Counted from the stretch's first letter, positions 26,499 through 35,369 are shown. The stretch is 64,000 nucleotides of DNA from Selenomonas sp963528755 (GCF_963528755.1 NZ_CAURXA010000001.1:310001-374000), one strand, 5' to 3'. Notes: a model not told the origin generated them from the letters alone. Numbers and translations are program-made.

Positions 26499-27176
26499 AT
26501 GATCAAGTATACGTATTACGGGCACGCTTCGTTCCTGCTCGACGACGGCACGTCGAAGGTTCTGACCGACCCGTTCCTCACGGGAAATCCGCTCGCTGCG
26601 ATCCAGGCGGATGAGGTGGAGTGCGACTACATCTTACTGACGCATGCGCACGGCGATCATCTCGGCGACGCGCCTGCCATCGCCAAGCGCACGGGCGCGA
26701 TGGTCTTAGGCATCCCGGAGGTTCTCGATGTCTGTTTGCAGGCGGAGAGCGACATCAAGACGCACGGCATGAACATCGGCGGCTCGGTCAAGCTTCCCTT
26801 CGGCAAGGTGCGCATGACGATGGCGCTGCACAGCTCGGGCGTCGCGGGCGGCATCGCCTGCGGCTACGTTATCCAGATCGGCGGCATCAACGTCTACTTC
26901 GCCGGCGATACGGCGCTTTTCAGCGACATGAAGCTCATCGGGCAGAAGGATCCGCTCGACTACGCGGTTCTGCCCATCGGCGACAATTATACGATGGGAC
27001 TTGAGGATGCGGCTCTTGCCGCACAGTGGCTCAACACGAAGAACGTCATACCGATTCACTACAACACTTGGCCCGTCATCGCGCAGGAAGCGGGGCGGTA
27101 CAAGGAAGTGACGGAGGGCATGACGCGTGCCGCCGTGCATATCGTAGAGCCGGGCGGTACGTTGGAGCTTGCATGA
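26499..27176 (+). CDS. UPF0173 metal-dependent hydrolase
   Basis: 225 residues with a metallo-beta-lactamase fold: LTHAHGDHLGD near residue 47-57 is the metal motif, HSSGVAGG near 106, YFAGDTALFSD near 127-137 and IPIHYNTWP near 187. The length and motif set match the UPF0173 (YtkL-like) family, whose substrate is unknown. AGAGGAG precedes the start. It is coupled to miaA by a 4-nt overlap. Confidence 0.9.
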   Translation: MIKYTYYGHASFLLDDGTSKVLTDPFLTGNPLAAIQADEVECDYILLTHAHGDHLGDAPAIAKRTGAMVLGIPEVLDVCLQAESDIKTHGMNIGGSVKLPFGKVRMTMALHSSGVAGGIACGYVIQIGGINVYFAGDTALFSDMKLIGQKDPLDYAVLPIGDNYTMGLEDAALAAQWLNTKNVIPIHYNTWPVIAQEAGRYKEVTEGMTRAAVHIVEPGGTLELA

Positions 27177-28132
27177 AGAAGGAGCGGCTCGTCGTCCTCA
27201 TAGGGCCGACGGCGGTCGGCAAGACCGCGCTTTCCCTCGCGCTTGCCCGACGGCTTGATGCGGAAATCATCTCGGGCGATTCGATGCTCTTTTATCGGGG
27301 CTTCGACATCGGCACGGCGAAGCCGACGAAAGAAGAGCGCGCCGCCGTGCCGCATCACTTCATCGACATTCTTGCGCCCGAGGCGTCGTTCAACGTCATG
27401 GACTTTCAGCGCCTCGCGCGGGAGGAGATCGGGCGCATCGCCGCGCGCGGCAAGCTGCCTCTCGTCGTCGGCGGCACGGGGCTTTACATCAAGTCGCTCT
27501 TGGAAGGGTATGTCTTCAACGAGACTTCGGGCGATCGCGCTTATCGTGAAAAGCTTGAGAGGCTGGCACAGGAAAAGGGCAAGGCGTTTGTCCACGGCCT
27601 TTTGCAGGAAGCCGATCCGGAGGCGGCGGCTCGTCTGCATGTCAACGATTTCCGCCGCGTCGTGCGTGCCTTGGAGGTCGCTTCCTTGGGAAACGAGCAT
27701 ATCTCCGAGCAGCGCGAGGCGGCAGGCGGGGAGCTTGCCTACGATGCCTATGTCATCGGACTGCGGCGTGAGCGGCAGGCGCTCTATGCACGTATCGAGG
27801 AACGTGTCGATGCGATGTTGGAGGCAGGCTTTGCCGACGAGGTGCGCTCTCTCTTGGCGGAGGGCGTGCCTCGTGACTGTCCGGCGATGAAGGGCATCGG
27901 CTATCGCGAGATGCTTGCCTATTTTGCGGGAAGCATGGACTTGCCGCTTGCCACAGCGGAAATCAAGAAGGCGACGCGCCATTTCGCGAAGCGCCAGCTC
28001 ACTTGGTTTCGCAAGATGCCGTATGTACATTGGTATGCAGCGTCGCAGGGGGAAGAGCTGCTGCTGGAAAAAATTTGTACGGATATAAGGAGGTCTTTCC
28101 ATGCCGGTAAAACCGCTGAACCTACAGGATAA
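27173..28132 (+). CDS. miaA: tRNA dimethylallyltransferase
   Basis: 319 residues. It adds the dimethylallyl group to A37 of tRNAs reading UNN codons. P-loop GPTAVGKTALSLALA near residue 10-24, the substrate motif GDSMLFYRGFDIGTAKPT near 36-53 and the PHHFID segment are seen. The ATG at 27173 is joined to the previous stop as ATGA. Its 3' end overlaps hfq by 32 nt, a tight miaA-hfq link found in many bacteria. Confidence 0.96.
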   Translation: MKKERLVVLIGPTAVGKTALSLALARRLDAEIISGDSMLFYRGFDIGTAKPTKEERAAVPHHFIDILAPEASFNVMDFQRLAREEIGRIAARGKLPLVVGGTGLYIKSLLEGYVFNETSGDRAYREKLERLAQEKGKAFVHGLLQEADPEAAARLHVNDFRRVVRALEVASLGNEHISEQREAAGGELAYDAYVIGLRRERQALYARIEERVDAMLEAGFADEVRSLLAEGVPRDCPAMKGIGYREMLAYFAGSMDLPLATAEIKKATRHFAKRQLTWFRKMPYVHWYAASQGEELLLEKICTDIRRSFHAGKTAEPTG

Positions 28133-28334
28133 TTTTCTCAATCAGATGCGCAAGGAGAACCGGGCAGTCAGCATCCATCTGCTCAACGGCTTCCAGATGA
28201 AGGGATATGTCAAGGGCTTCGACAATTTCACAGTGATTCTTGAGGTGGCGGGCAAGCAGAATCTTGTTTACAAGCACGCCATATCGACGATCGCGGCGAC
28301 GAAGCTTGCGTCGGCCGGCGAGGCAGAAAAATAA
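28101..28334 (+). CDS. hfq: RNA chaperone Hfq
   Basis: 77 residues. Sm1 motif region NFLNQMRKENRAVSIHLLNG and Sm2 NLVYKHAISTI are clear. The protein forms a hexameric ring that pairs small RNAs with mRNAs. AAGGAGG lies inside miaA just before the start. The C-terminal tail after the Sm core is short, so extra tail functions known in E. coli are not expected. Confidence 0.96.
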   Translation: MPVKPLNLQDNFLNQMRKENRAVSIHLLNGFQMKGYVKGFDNFTVILEVAGKQNLVYKHAISTIAATKLASAGEAEK

Positions 28335-28337
28335 GAA

Positions 28338-28375
28338 AAGAGCCTTCTCCCGCAGAGGGGGAAGGCTCTTCTTCG
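28338..28375 (+). terminator. terminator after hfq
   Basis: 14-bp stem (28338-28351 with 28357-28370, one G-U) with a 5-nt loop, followed by a short pyrimidine run CTTC. A-rich on the left, so it may work both ways. Confidence 0.82.
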
Positions 28376-28406
28376 TGACGCGGCGAAGATATTAGGAGGA
28401 AATACT

Positions 28407-28862
28407 TTGCGAAAGCGTGGATTTGAAATCATCAAAGCGTATGAGGCGACAGGGCTTTCTCTGCCGCAGAGGAAGACGGCGGCGAGCGCGGGCTACGATC
28501 TCGCGGCGGCGGAGGACTGCGTATTGCCGTGCGGCAAGGTGACGATCGTGCCGACGGGACTCAAGGCGTACATGCAGAAGGATGAGTATCTCGGGCTGCA
28601 CATCCGCTCGGGAATCTCACTCAAGCATCAGCTCATGCTCGTCAATGCGCAGGGAATCATCGACGCGGATTACTACGACAACGAGGAGAACGAGGGGCAT
28701 ATCATGGTGGCGATCCTGAATCTCGGCGCGGCGGATTTTCGTGTGGAGAAGGGCATGCGCATCGCGCAGGGCATCTTCTACAAGTATCTCGTTGCCGATG
28801 ATGACGAAGCGGGCACGGGCGAGGTGCGCACGGGAGGGTTCGGCTCGACGGGCAAGCGCTGA
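28407..28862 (+). CDS. dut: dUTP diphosphatase
   Basis: 151 residues with all five trimeric dUTPase motifs in order: AGYDLAAAED, RSGISLKHQL, GIIDADYYDN, GMRIAQGIF and the C-terminal GGFGSTGKR that closes over the substrate. It removes dUTP and supplies dUMP for thymidylate. The start is TTG at 28407 after a perfect AGGAGGA. The insertion NEENEGHIMVAILN after motif III resembles dUTPases of some Gram-positives and phages. Confidence 0.9.
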   Translation: MRKRGFEIIKAYEATGLSLPQRKTAASAGYDLAAAEDCVLPCGKVTIVPTGLKAYMQKDEYLGLHIRSGISLKHQLMLVNAQGIIDADYYDNEENEGHIMVAILNLGAADFRVEKGMRIAQGIFYKYLVADDDEAGTGEVRTGGFGSTGKR

Positions 28863-28874
28863 AGCGGGCGGCTG

Positions 28875-30632
28875 TCAGCGCTCTTCGGGAAGCAGCCTTG
28901 CCGCATCTTCTGCTGAAGGCGTCACGTAAAGCGTCTTCTGGTGCGTGAAGATGACGAAGCCCGGACGTGAGCCGGAGGGCTTTTTCACATAGCGCCGGTA
29001 GGTGTAGTCGACGGGCACGTTCGAGGAATCCTGCGCTTTGCTGAAGTGTGCGGCGAGGATGGCGGCGTGGTGCAGGCCCTCTTCGCTCGGCTCTTCGCCC
29101 GAGAGGCGCAGGATGACGTGCGAGCCGGGGATGTCCTTGGCGTGCAGCCAAATGTCGTCGGGCGCTGCCGTGTGGAAGGTCAGGCGGTCGTTCTGGTAGT
29201 TGTTCTTGCCGACGAGGATGCTCTTGCCGTCCTCGGTCACGAAGCGAAAGGGAGCGGAAGGCTTGTCCTGCCGCTTTTTTTTCATGTTCTCTTTGAGGAA
29301 GCCGCTTTGAATCAGCTCATCTTTGATTTCTTCGATTTCGGGCAGTGTCGAGGAGGCGGCGAGGGAGCTTTCGACGCTGGAGAGGTAGCGGATGTTCTCC
29401 TCGCAGAGTGCGATCTGCCCGTCGAGCAGCTTCTGCGCACGCTTGAGCTTGTCGTACTTGTGGTAGAACGCCTGCATGTTCTGACTGAGCGTCAATCTCT
29501 GGTCGAGTTTCAGCGTGATCTTTTCACCCGCTTCGCTGTAGATGTTGTCGACGGTCAGCGAGGCGTCGGCGTGGTCTTCGTAGAGATGCGCATACGTCAT
29601 GAGATTGTCGCCAAAGATTTTGTAGTCCTCGGCATTTTCTGCTTGGCGAAGCTCTTCCTGCAGGACGCCGAGCTTGTTTTCGGCACGCGTGAGCTCGGTC
29701 TTGACGAATTTCTTCAGACGATCCTTTTCGGGTGGCGTGTAGGCTCCCGCAAGCTGCGTGGCTTTTTCGAGCATCGCGCTGATTGTGGAAAAGGAGAGCT
29801 GAGTGCTTTCTGCCGGGAAGTAATGGAGCGGAAAGGGAGAGGTCGCGAGCACCTTGTTGTTCTTGTCAAGGGTGAGGCTGGGCGCCGCTTCTTCCTCTAT
29901 GCAGGCAGCATAGACTTCAGCGAGGGCGCACTGTAGCGCTTCCTTGTCCTTTGCGTCCAAGTCGGCGCAGCTCATCTTCTCAGGCAGTCCAGCAGAAAAG
30001 ATGACCTCGCGGGCGCTCACCGGGCCGAAGCCCAGACAGGCGTTCAAAAGTCCTTTGCAAAGCGTCGCTTCCGCATCTTGTGCGAGGCGTTCGACGATGA
30101 TGTCGGGCTTCACGGTGCGCAGGTCGAGCTTTTCCTGAGCGGGCGGCGGCGCGTATTCGCGTGCGGGCAGAATGAGACGCGTGCGGCTGTTCGCGCTGCC
30201 GACTTTCTTGAGAGCGTCGATGACGACGCCGTCCTGCACGAGGATGATGTTGCTGTACTTGCCGATGAGCTCGACGATGAGCGTCTTCGTGACGATCTTG
30301 CCGCCGGCCGCGAGGGAGTCGAAGTCGAAGCAGAGGATGCGGTCGAGCGAGTGCTGACGGATGTCGGCGATGCGGCTTCCTTCGAGCTGTTTGCGCAGAA
30401 CCATGCAGAAGAGCGGCGGTTCTGCTGGATTCTCGGGAGGCTTCGTCGCGAGGAAGACGGCGCTTGCCTGCGGGCTTGCCGCGATGTGCAGCAGGTGATT
30501 CCTGCCAGGCTGGCGTATGCTCAAGAAGACGGAGGCTTTCGTCGGCTGCGTGATCTTGTCGATGCGTCCGCCTAGCAACGCGGCGCGCAGTTCCCTGACT
30601 AAGGGCTGTGTGGAAAATCCATCGAGGCTCAT
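28875..30632 (-). CDS. rqcH: ribosome quality control protein RqcH (NFACT family)
   Basis: 585 residues. NFACT-N domain at the start (MSLDGFSTQPLVRELR), with Asp97-Arg98 of HSLDRI matching the residues needed for alanine tailing in B. subtilis RqcH. Then a helix-hairpin region, a long coiled coil (about 280-430) and the NFACT-R domain with DIWLHAKDIPGSHVILR near 500. It recruits tRNA-Ala to stalled 50S subunits and tags nascent chains. It was once annotated as a fibronectin-binding protein. The ATG at 30632 is preferred to GTG 30641 by family alignment. Confidence 0.9.
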   Translation of the reverse strand: MSLDGFSTQPLVRELRAALLGGRIDKITQPTKASVFLSIRQPGRNHLLHIAASPQASAVFLATKPPENPAEPPLFCMVLRKQLEGSRIADIRQHSLDRILCFDFDSLAAGGKIVTKTLIVELIGKYSNIILVQDGVVIDALKKVGSANSRTRLILPAREYAPPPAQEKLDLRTVKPDIIVERLAQDAEATLCKGLLNACLGFGPVSAREVIFSAGLPEKMSCADLDAKDKEALQCALAEVYAACIEEEAAPSLTLDKNNKVLATSPFPLHYFPAESTQLSFSTISAMLEKATQLAGAYTPPEKDRLKKFVKTELTRAENKLGVLQEELRQAENAEDYKIFGDNLMTYAHLYEDHADASLTVDNIYSEAGEKITLKLDQRLTLSQNMQAFYHKYDKLKRAQKLLDGQIALCEENIRYLSSVESSLAASSTLPEIEEIKDELIQSGFLKENMKKKRQDKPSAPFRFVTEDGKSILVGKNNYQNDRLTFHTAAPDDIWLHAKDIPGSHVILRLSGEEPSEEGLHHAAILAAHFSKAQDSSNVPVDYTYRRYVKKPSGSRPGFVIFTHQKTLYVTPSAEDAARLLPEER

Positions 30633-30657
30633 GGTCGTCACCTATTCTTTCGTAAAC

Positions 30658-30861
30658 TTAATACGAAGTATAGCATTGATGAAAGGAGTGGTCAACGGCG
30701 TGCATCTTGCATGGGCGCATGATGAGAAGCGCGCATTTCGAATTGGTCGTCATACGCTCCAGAAGCGTGCGCGCATTCCAATAACTGAATACGGACACCG
30801 CGAAGAAGATGATGCAGAAGGGAATTCCTACCCAAAGAAGAAGTTTTACTCGTAAATTCAT
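30658..30861 (-). pseudogene. N-terminal stump of a chemoreceptor-like membrane protein
   Basis: About 67 codons beginning MNLRVKLLLWVGIPFCIIFF and continuing AVSVFSYWNARTLLERM, the usual N-terminal anchor of methyl-accepting chemotaxis proteins with a Cache sensor. After this the frame reads into unrelated sequence and stops beside rqcH; no sensor, HAMP or signalling domain follows. GAGATGCAGAA precedes the start. Probably the 5' remnant of a deleted receptor. Confidence 0.55.
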
Positions 30862-31077
30862 TTCTGCATCTCTTTGCATATTTTATTGCAAGAATTACTT
30901 CGACGTAGTCAATTTACACTATAATATTTCGGAAAAAGCAAGACATTTACCCTATAAAATAGATATTTTACCTATTGCTTTATGAGGAAATGCTTAGGTT
31001 TGCAGGAAAATGATGCACAGATTCATTGGGCAGATCATCAAGAGCAGAAAATCTTATCTCTCTGCCAAGGAAAAAAC

Positions 31078-31106
31078 TTGACAGGATGCCTCGCCTTGCT
31101 TATAAT
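31078..31106 (+). promoter_or_regulatory. consensus promoter of the ylxM-ffh operon
   Basis: TTGACA (31078-31083), 17-bp spacer, TATAAT (31101-31106): a perfect sigma-A promoter, the strongest in the window. It serves ylxM, ffh and the ribosomal protein genes downstream. The leader is about 65 nt. Confidence 0.92.
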
Positions 31107-31178
31107 AGCCTAGTCGGGGGAGATTCCCCTGCGCATGTCCGTTTTGTAAACGTGCCTTGCAGGAAGGCGGGTGGAGTG

Positions 31179-31547
31179 ATGCTCGAAAGACTCTTTCATC
31201 TGGCGGAACTGTTCGATATGTACGGCATGCTGCTCACAGAAAAGCAGCGGCGCTGTCTGGAACTTCATCTCTTCGACGATTTCTCCCTCGCGGAGGTCGG
31301 CGAAGCGGTCGGAGTTTCGCGGCAGGCCGCTTACGATATCATTCATCGCTCGGAGCAGGCGCTGGAAGGCTACGAAGAAAAACTCGGCCTGCTGCGGCGC
31401 CTTGCCAAAGAGCACGAGGAACTTGCGACGATCGGCGAGGCGATTCGTAAGCTGCGCACGGAAGAGAACGATGTCGCCGTAGAGGTGGTCTTGCAGCGAA
31501 TTTCGCGTCTTTTAGGGACGCAGCGGGAGGTACAGCATGATTTTTGA
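31179..31547 (+). CDS. ylxM: YlxM-family DNA-binding protein
   Basis: 122 residues with a sigma-like helix-turn-helix: LTEKQRRCLELHLFDDFSLAE then VGEAVGVSRQAAYDIIHR near residue 38-55. YlxM proteins are coupled to ffh in Firmicutes and are thought to regulate or assist the SRP pathway. The start at 31179 follows AGGAAGGCGGGTGGAG. Its end overlaps ffh by 11 nt. Confidence 0.92.
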   Translation: MLERLFHLAELFDMYGMLLTEKQRRCLELHLFDDFSLAEVGEAVGVSRQAAYDIIHRSEQALEGYEEKLGLLRRLAKEHEELATIGEAIRKLRTEENDVAVEVVLQRISRLLGTQREVQHDF

Positions 31548-32907
31548 AAGCTTGGCGGATCGCCTGCAGCAGACATTCAAGAAGCTGCGCGGACATGGCA
31601 AGCTGACGGAGGACGACGTAAACGAGGCGATGCGCGAGGTGCGCATGGCGCTCCTCGAAGCCGACGTCAATTTCAAGGTCGTCAAGGACTTCATCAAGAA
31701 GGTGAAGGAGCGCGCCGTCGGGCAGGATGTGCTCGACACCTTGACACCGGCGCAGGTTGTCGTCAAGATTGTCGACGAAGAGCTTACAGAACTCATGGGC
31801 GGCACGCAGAGCCGCCTCAATATCTCGTCTGTGCCGCCGACCGTCATCATGATGGCGGGACTTCAGGGCGCGGGCAAGACGACCTCAGCGGGAAAGCTCG
31901 GCCTTTCTCTCAAGAAGCAGGGAAAGAAGCCGTTGCTCGTTGCGGCCGATATCTATCGACCTGCCGCCGTCAAGCAGCTCCAGGTGTTGGGCGAGCAGCT
32001 TGGCATCCCCGTCTTTTCCATGCCGCAGGGCACGGATGCCGTGACGATTGCCAGAAGTTCGATCGAACATGCGCGTTCGCACATCAACGACGTCGTGATC
32101 ATCGATACGGCGGGTCGTCTGCACATTGATGAGAAGCTCATGCAGGAGCTTAAGGACATCAAGGCGGACGTCAAGCCGCACGAGATCCTGCTCGTCGTCG
32201 ATGCCATGACGGGTCAGGATGCCGTGAATGTGGCCGAGAGCTTCAACGAGGGGCTGGGTATCGACGGCGTCGTTTTGACGAAGCTCGACGGTGACGCCCG
32301 AGGCGGTGCGGCTCTGTCGGTCAAGGCGGTCACGGGCTGCCCAATCAAGTTCGTCGGCATGGGTGAGAAGCTTGAAGCGCTTGAGCCTTTCCATCCCGAC
32401 CGCATGGCGTCGCGCATCCTCGGCATGGGCGATGTGCTCTCCCTCATCGAGAAGGCGCAGTCCACGTTCGATGCGGAAGAAGCCAAGAAGATGGAGAAGA
32501 AGCTGCGCAAGGCGGACTTCACGCTCGACGATTTCCTCGCACAGATGCAGAAAGTCCGAAAGCTCGGTTCCTTTGAGCAAATCCTCGGCATGATTCCGGG
32601 CATGGGTGGGCTCAAGAAGCAGCTGCAGGGACAGGACATCGACCTCAACGGCAAGGAAGTGCGCCGCATCGAGGCGATCATCAAGTCTATGACGCCGAAG
32701 GAACGCGCGGACATTTCCATCATCAACGGCAGCCGCCGCAAGCGCATCGCGCTCGGCAGCGGCACGCGCGTGCAGGATGTGAACAAGCTCTTGAAGCAGT
32801 TCAACGAAATGAAGAAGATGATGAAGCAGGTCAAGAAGATGCAGGGAGGAAAGAAGGGCAAGGGATTCCCCGGCCTCGGCGGCATGAAGCTGCCGTTCAT
32901 GCACTGA
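31537..32907 (+). CDS. ffh: signal recognition particle protein Ffh
   Basis: 456 residues. N domain, then the G domain with P-loop GLQGAGKTTSAGKLG near residue 108-122, VDAMTGQDAVNVA and TKLDGDARGG, and the methionine-rich M domain (IPGMGGLKK to KKMMKQVKKMQGGKKGK) that binds signal peptides and 4.5S RNA. It directs membrane protein insertion with FtsY. Translationally coupled to ylxM. Confidence 0.97.
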   Translation: MIFESLADRLQQTFKKLRGHGKLTEDDVNEAMREVRMALLEADVNFKVVKDFIKKVKERAVGQDVLDTLTPAQVVVKIVDEELTELMGGTQSRLNISSVPPTVIMMAGLQGAGKTTSAGKLGLSLKKQGKKPLLVAADIYRPAAVKQLQVLGEQLGIPVFSMPQGTDAVTIARSSIEHARSHINDVVIIDTAGRLHIDEKLMQELKDIKADVKPHEILLVVDAMTGQDAVNVAESFNEGLGIDGVVLTKLDGDARGGAALSVKAVTGCPIKFVGMGEKLEALEPFHPDRMASRILGMGDVLSLIEKAQSTFDAEEAKKMEKKLRKADFTLDDFLAQMQKVRKLGSFEQILGMIPGMGGLKKQLQGQDIDLNGKEVRRIEAIIKSMTPKERADISIINGSRRKRIALGSGTRVQDVNKLLKQFNEMKKMMKQVKKMQGGKKGKGFPGLGGMKLPFMH

Positions 32908-32981
32908 TCGGCTCATGGAAGATTCGTCGGCTGCGATGCGTCGCGGCTGACACAAAATTATCCTTTGAAGGAGGTGAAAAC

Positions 32982-33257
32982 ATGGCAGTAAAGATTCGTT
33001 TGACCCGCATGGGCGCGAAGAAGAACCCGTTCTACCGCATCGTCGTGGCGGATTCCCGCTCGCCGCGCGACGGTCGTTTCATCGAGATCCTCGGCAACTA
33101 CGACTCCACGAAGGAGCCGGCCGTCATCAATGTCGATGAAGACAAGGCCATCGATTGGATGAGCAAGGGCGCACAGCCGACGGATACCGTCCGCTCGCTC
33201 TTCAGCAAGAAGGGCATCATGGCGAAGTTCGATGAGAAGAAGCGCTCGAAGAACTGA
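32982..33257 (+). CDS. rpsP: 30S ribosomal protein S16
   Basis: 91 residues: VKIRLTRMGAKKNPFYRIVV at the start and SPRDGRFIEILGNYD are S16 signatures. GAAGGAGGTG precedes the ATG. The C-terminal tail KKRSKN is basic. Part of the ffh-rpsP-khpA-rimM-trmD cluster. Confidence 0.97.
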   Translation: MAVKIRLTRMGAKKNPFYRIVVADSRSPRDGRFIEILGNYDSTKEPAVINVDEDKAIDWMSKGAQPTDTVRSLFSKKGIMAKFDEKKRSKN

Positions 33258-33327
33258 TCGAGACGAGGCGACGGAGACGGCATGAAAAGCCGCCTCCCGC
33301 AGCTTCTCTTGAGAAAAGAGGATCAGC

Positions 33328-33555
33328 ATGAAGGAAGTCGTTGAAATCATCGCCAAGGCGTTGGTCGATCATCCCGAAGACGTCGTTGTCGACGAAAAGC
33401 AGGAAGACCGCATGACATTGATCGAGCTTCATGTCGCTTCGGATGATATGGGAAAGGTGATCGGCAAGCAGGGCAGGATTGCGAAGGCGATCCGCACGGT
33501 TGCCAAGGCCGCCGGTACCCGCGAGAACAAAAAAGTCAAGGTCGACATCAATTAG
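33328..33555 (+). CDS. khpA: KH-domain RNA-binding protein KhpA
   Basis: 75 residues. Single KH domain with the GKVIGKQGRIAKAIRT loop near residue 46-61. KhpA pairs with KhpB in Firmicutes and binds many small RNAs. GAGGATC lies before the start. Always found between rpsP and rimM in this order of bacteria. Confidence 0.93.
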   Translation: MKEVVEIIAKALVDHPEDVVVDEKQEDRMTLIELHVASDDMGKVIGKQGRIAKAIRTVAKAAGTRENKKVKVDIN

Positions 33556-33563
33556 TGAACTAC

Positions 33564-33604
33564 GCGGCAGCATTCCCTTCGGGGGTTCTTGCCGCTATTT
33601 CTTT
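33564..33604 (+). terminator. hairpin between khpA and ylqD
   Basis: GCGGCA (33564-33569) pairs with TGCCGC (33590-33595), with an inner CCC/GGG stem, followed by TATTTCTTT. Probably a weak terminator that separates the ribosomal part from the tRNA/rRNA-processing part of the cluster. Confidence 0.5.
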
Positions 33605-33666
33605 AGGCGCACGGATGAGGTGACGGTGTTGCCTCGCATCCATGCGCTCGATGAAGGAGAGAGAAT

Positions 33667-34074
33667 ATGGACAGCATTCAGGTGAAGGTTCCTTGCACGG
33701 TCAAGGCAAAGCTGACGGAAAAGCTCAAGAAGCGCATCATTGACGAGCTGGAAGACAGTCTGCAGAAGGTCGATCTCGAATTGCAGCAGATGGGCATCGA
33801 GGAAAAGCGCATCGTCTCTGAGGCGGCGCAGCAGGACATCCAGCGTGCGCAGGCGGCGCGTCAGCACTTCGCCATCGAGCGTCAAAAGCGCATGGATTTC
33901 AAGGAGCAGGCACAAGCGAAGCTCGAAGAGACGAAGAAGCTCGCCATCGGTGCTGAAATCGTGCAGGGCACGCTGGAGCGCACGGCGGAGCTGAAGGTCG
34001 GCTCGAACATGCGCGAGCTTATGAACGTCGAAGTCCTCGTCGAGGACGACAAGGTCGTTGCGATCCGTGGCTGA
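33667..34074 (+). CDS. ylqD: YlqD-family coiled-coil protein
   Basis: 135 residues. A beta-strand start (MDSIQVKVPCTVKAKLTEKL) is followed by a long helical coil rich in Gln, Glu, Lys (about 25-95) and a second beta strand section (GTLERTAELKVGSNM) ending VLVEDDKVVAIRG. The arrangement and location match YlqD, whose function is unknown. Its stop overlaps rimM. Confidence 0.85.
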   Translation: MDSIQVKVPCTVKAKLTEKLKKRIIDELEDSLQKVDLELQQMGIEEKRIVSEAAQQDIQRAQAARQHFAIERQKRMDFKEQAQAKLEETKKLAIGAEIVQGTLERTAELKVGSNMRELMNVEVLVEDDKVVAIRG

Positions 34075-34576
34075 CGGGCGCGTCGTCATAGGCAAGGCAG
34101 GTGCGCCGCACGGCCTTCGGGGCGAAGTGCGCGTGATACCGCTGACGGATTTTCCCGAGCGCTTCGAGTCCCTGCGTGAGGTCTTCATCGGCGAGCGCGT
34201 TTTCCACGTCGAGCACGTTCACTACCATCGCCAGTTCGTGCTGCTGACGCTCGCCGAATGCACGTCGCGCGAGGCGGCGGCAAAATTGACGAGTGAGCTT
34301 CTGCGCGTCGCGCGGGAAGATGCCGCGCCGCTCGCTGAGGGCGAGTTCTACACGTTCGACATCATCGGACTCGCGGTGCTCGATATGGCAAGGGAAAGGC
34401 TCGGGGAGGTCACGAACGTCCTCAAGACGGGCAGCAATGACGTCTATGTGGTGAAGAAACCCGACGGCGCGGAATTGCTCGTGCCGGCACTGAAGAAGGT
34501 CGTGCGCGAGATCGACATCGCTGGAGGCTTTTTGCGCGTCGACTTACAGGAAGAGTTGGACGACCGTGCGGATTGA
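34067..34576 (+). CDS. rimM: ribosome maturation factor RimM
   Basis: 169 residues. It binds S19 and helps 16S 3' domain folding. The N-terminal barrel begins VVIGKAGAPHGLRGEVRV; the C-terminal PRC barrel contains GEVTNVLKTGSNDVYVV and LLVPALKKVVREIDI. GTG 34067 is preferred over TTG 34058 because AAGG at 34051 gives normal spacing. Overlaps both neighbours. Confidence 0.94.
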   Translation: MADGRVVIGKAGAPHGLRGEVRVIPLTDFPERFESLREVFIGERVFHVEHVHYHRQFVLLTLAECTSREAAAKLTSELLRVAREDAAPLAEGEFYTFDIIGLAVLDMARERLGEVTNVLKTGSNDVYVVKKPDGAELLVPALKKVVREIDIAGGFLRVDLQEELDDRAD

Positions 34577-35321
34577 CATCGTGACGCTATTTCCTGCGAT
34601 GTTTGAAGCGGTGTTCGGTGAGAGCATCATCAAGCGCGCGAGGGAGAAGGGGCTGCTCGACATACGTCTGACGCAGCTGCGGGACTTCGCCTTTGATAAG
34701 CACAAGCAGGTTGATGATTCGCCTTTCGGCGGCGGCAGCGGGATGGTCTTGAAGCCTGAACCGATGTTTCGCGCCGTGCGCTCGATCGTGGCGAACAGCG
34801 CGGCGAAGAGCCGGCGCATCGTGCTCCTGTGCCCGAGCGGCGCGACATTCACCCAGGCGAAGGCGAAGGAACTGGCGAAAGAGGAGCAGCTGATCTTCCT
34901 CTCGGGGCATTACGAGGGATTCGACGCACGCATCCATGCGCATCTGGCAGATGAGGCGATCTCCATCGGCGATTTCGTGCTGACGGGCGGCGAACTGCCC
35001 GCGATGGTCGTCGTCGACGCCGTGGCGCGCATGATCCCGGGCGTCCTCGGCTCGGAAGAGTCTGCGCCGACGGATTCTTTCTACGATGGCCTCTTGGAGT
35101 TTCCGCAGTACACAAGGCCGCGCATCTTCGAGGGAATGGAAGTGCCCGAGGTGCTTCTGTCTGGCGATCATGCGAAGATTCGCGCCTGGCGTCGCAGAGA
35201 ATCGCTGCGCATCACGCGCGAAAGGCGACCAGAGCTTTTGGAAGGCGTGCAGCTGACGGAGCGGGAGAAAGACTATTTGGCGAATCTTATGGCGCAAGAA
35301 GAGAATTGTGAGAAAGATTAG
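34566..35321 (+). CDS. trmD: tRNA (guanine-37-N1)-methyltransferase
   Basis: 251 residues. SPOUT enzyme that makes m1G37. Seen: VTLFPAMFEAVFGESIIKRA, DDSPFGGGSGMVL, the SAM knot SIGDFVLTGGELPAM near residue 136-150, and RPRIFEGMEVPEVLLSGDH. GTG start at 34566 overlaps rimM by 11 nt. Unlike many Firmicutes there is no rplS directly after it; a cell wall gene with its own promoter follows. Confidence 0.96.
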   Translation: MRIDIVTLFPAMFEAVFGESIIKRAREKGLLDIRLTQLRDFAFDKHKQVDDSPFGGGSGMVLKPEPMFRAVRSIVANSAAKSRRIVLLCPSGATFTQAKAKELAKEEQLIFLSGHYEGFDARIHAHLADEAISIGDFVLTGGELPAMVVVDAVARMIPGVLGSEESAPTDSFYDGLLEFPQYTRPRIFEGMEVPEVLLSGDHAKIRAWRRRESLRITRERRPELLEGVQLTEREKDYLANLMAQEENCEKD

Positions 35322-35340
35322 TCGGGGCTAAAGGAAAGCT

Positions 35341-35369
35341 TTGACGGAGTATCGTTTTTTTGCTATAAT
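35341..35369 (+). promoter_or_regulatory. promoter of the 3D-domain protein gene
   Basis: TTGACG (35341-35346), 17-bp spacer, TATAAT (35364-35369). About 36 nt of leader before the chosen TTG start. Confidence 0.85.

Noticed and set aside
29046..29936. A 296-codon plus-strand frame inside rqcH
   Set aside because: Antisense to the well-supported RqcH coding frame; Val/Leu/Phe-rich shadow with no motif.
33258..33327. Hairpin-like sequence between rpsP and khpA as a terminator
   Set aside because: Stem is broken and no T-run follows; not strong enough to list.
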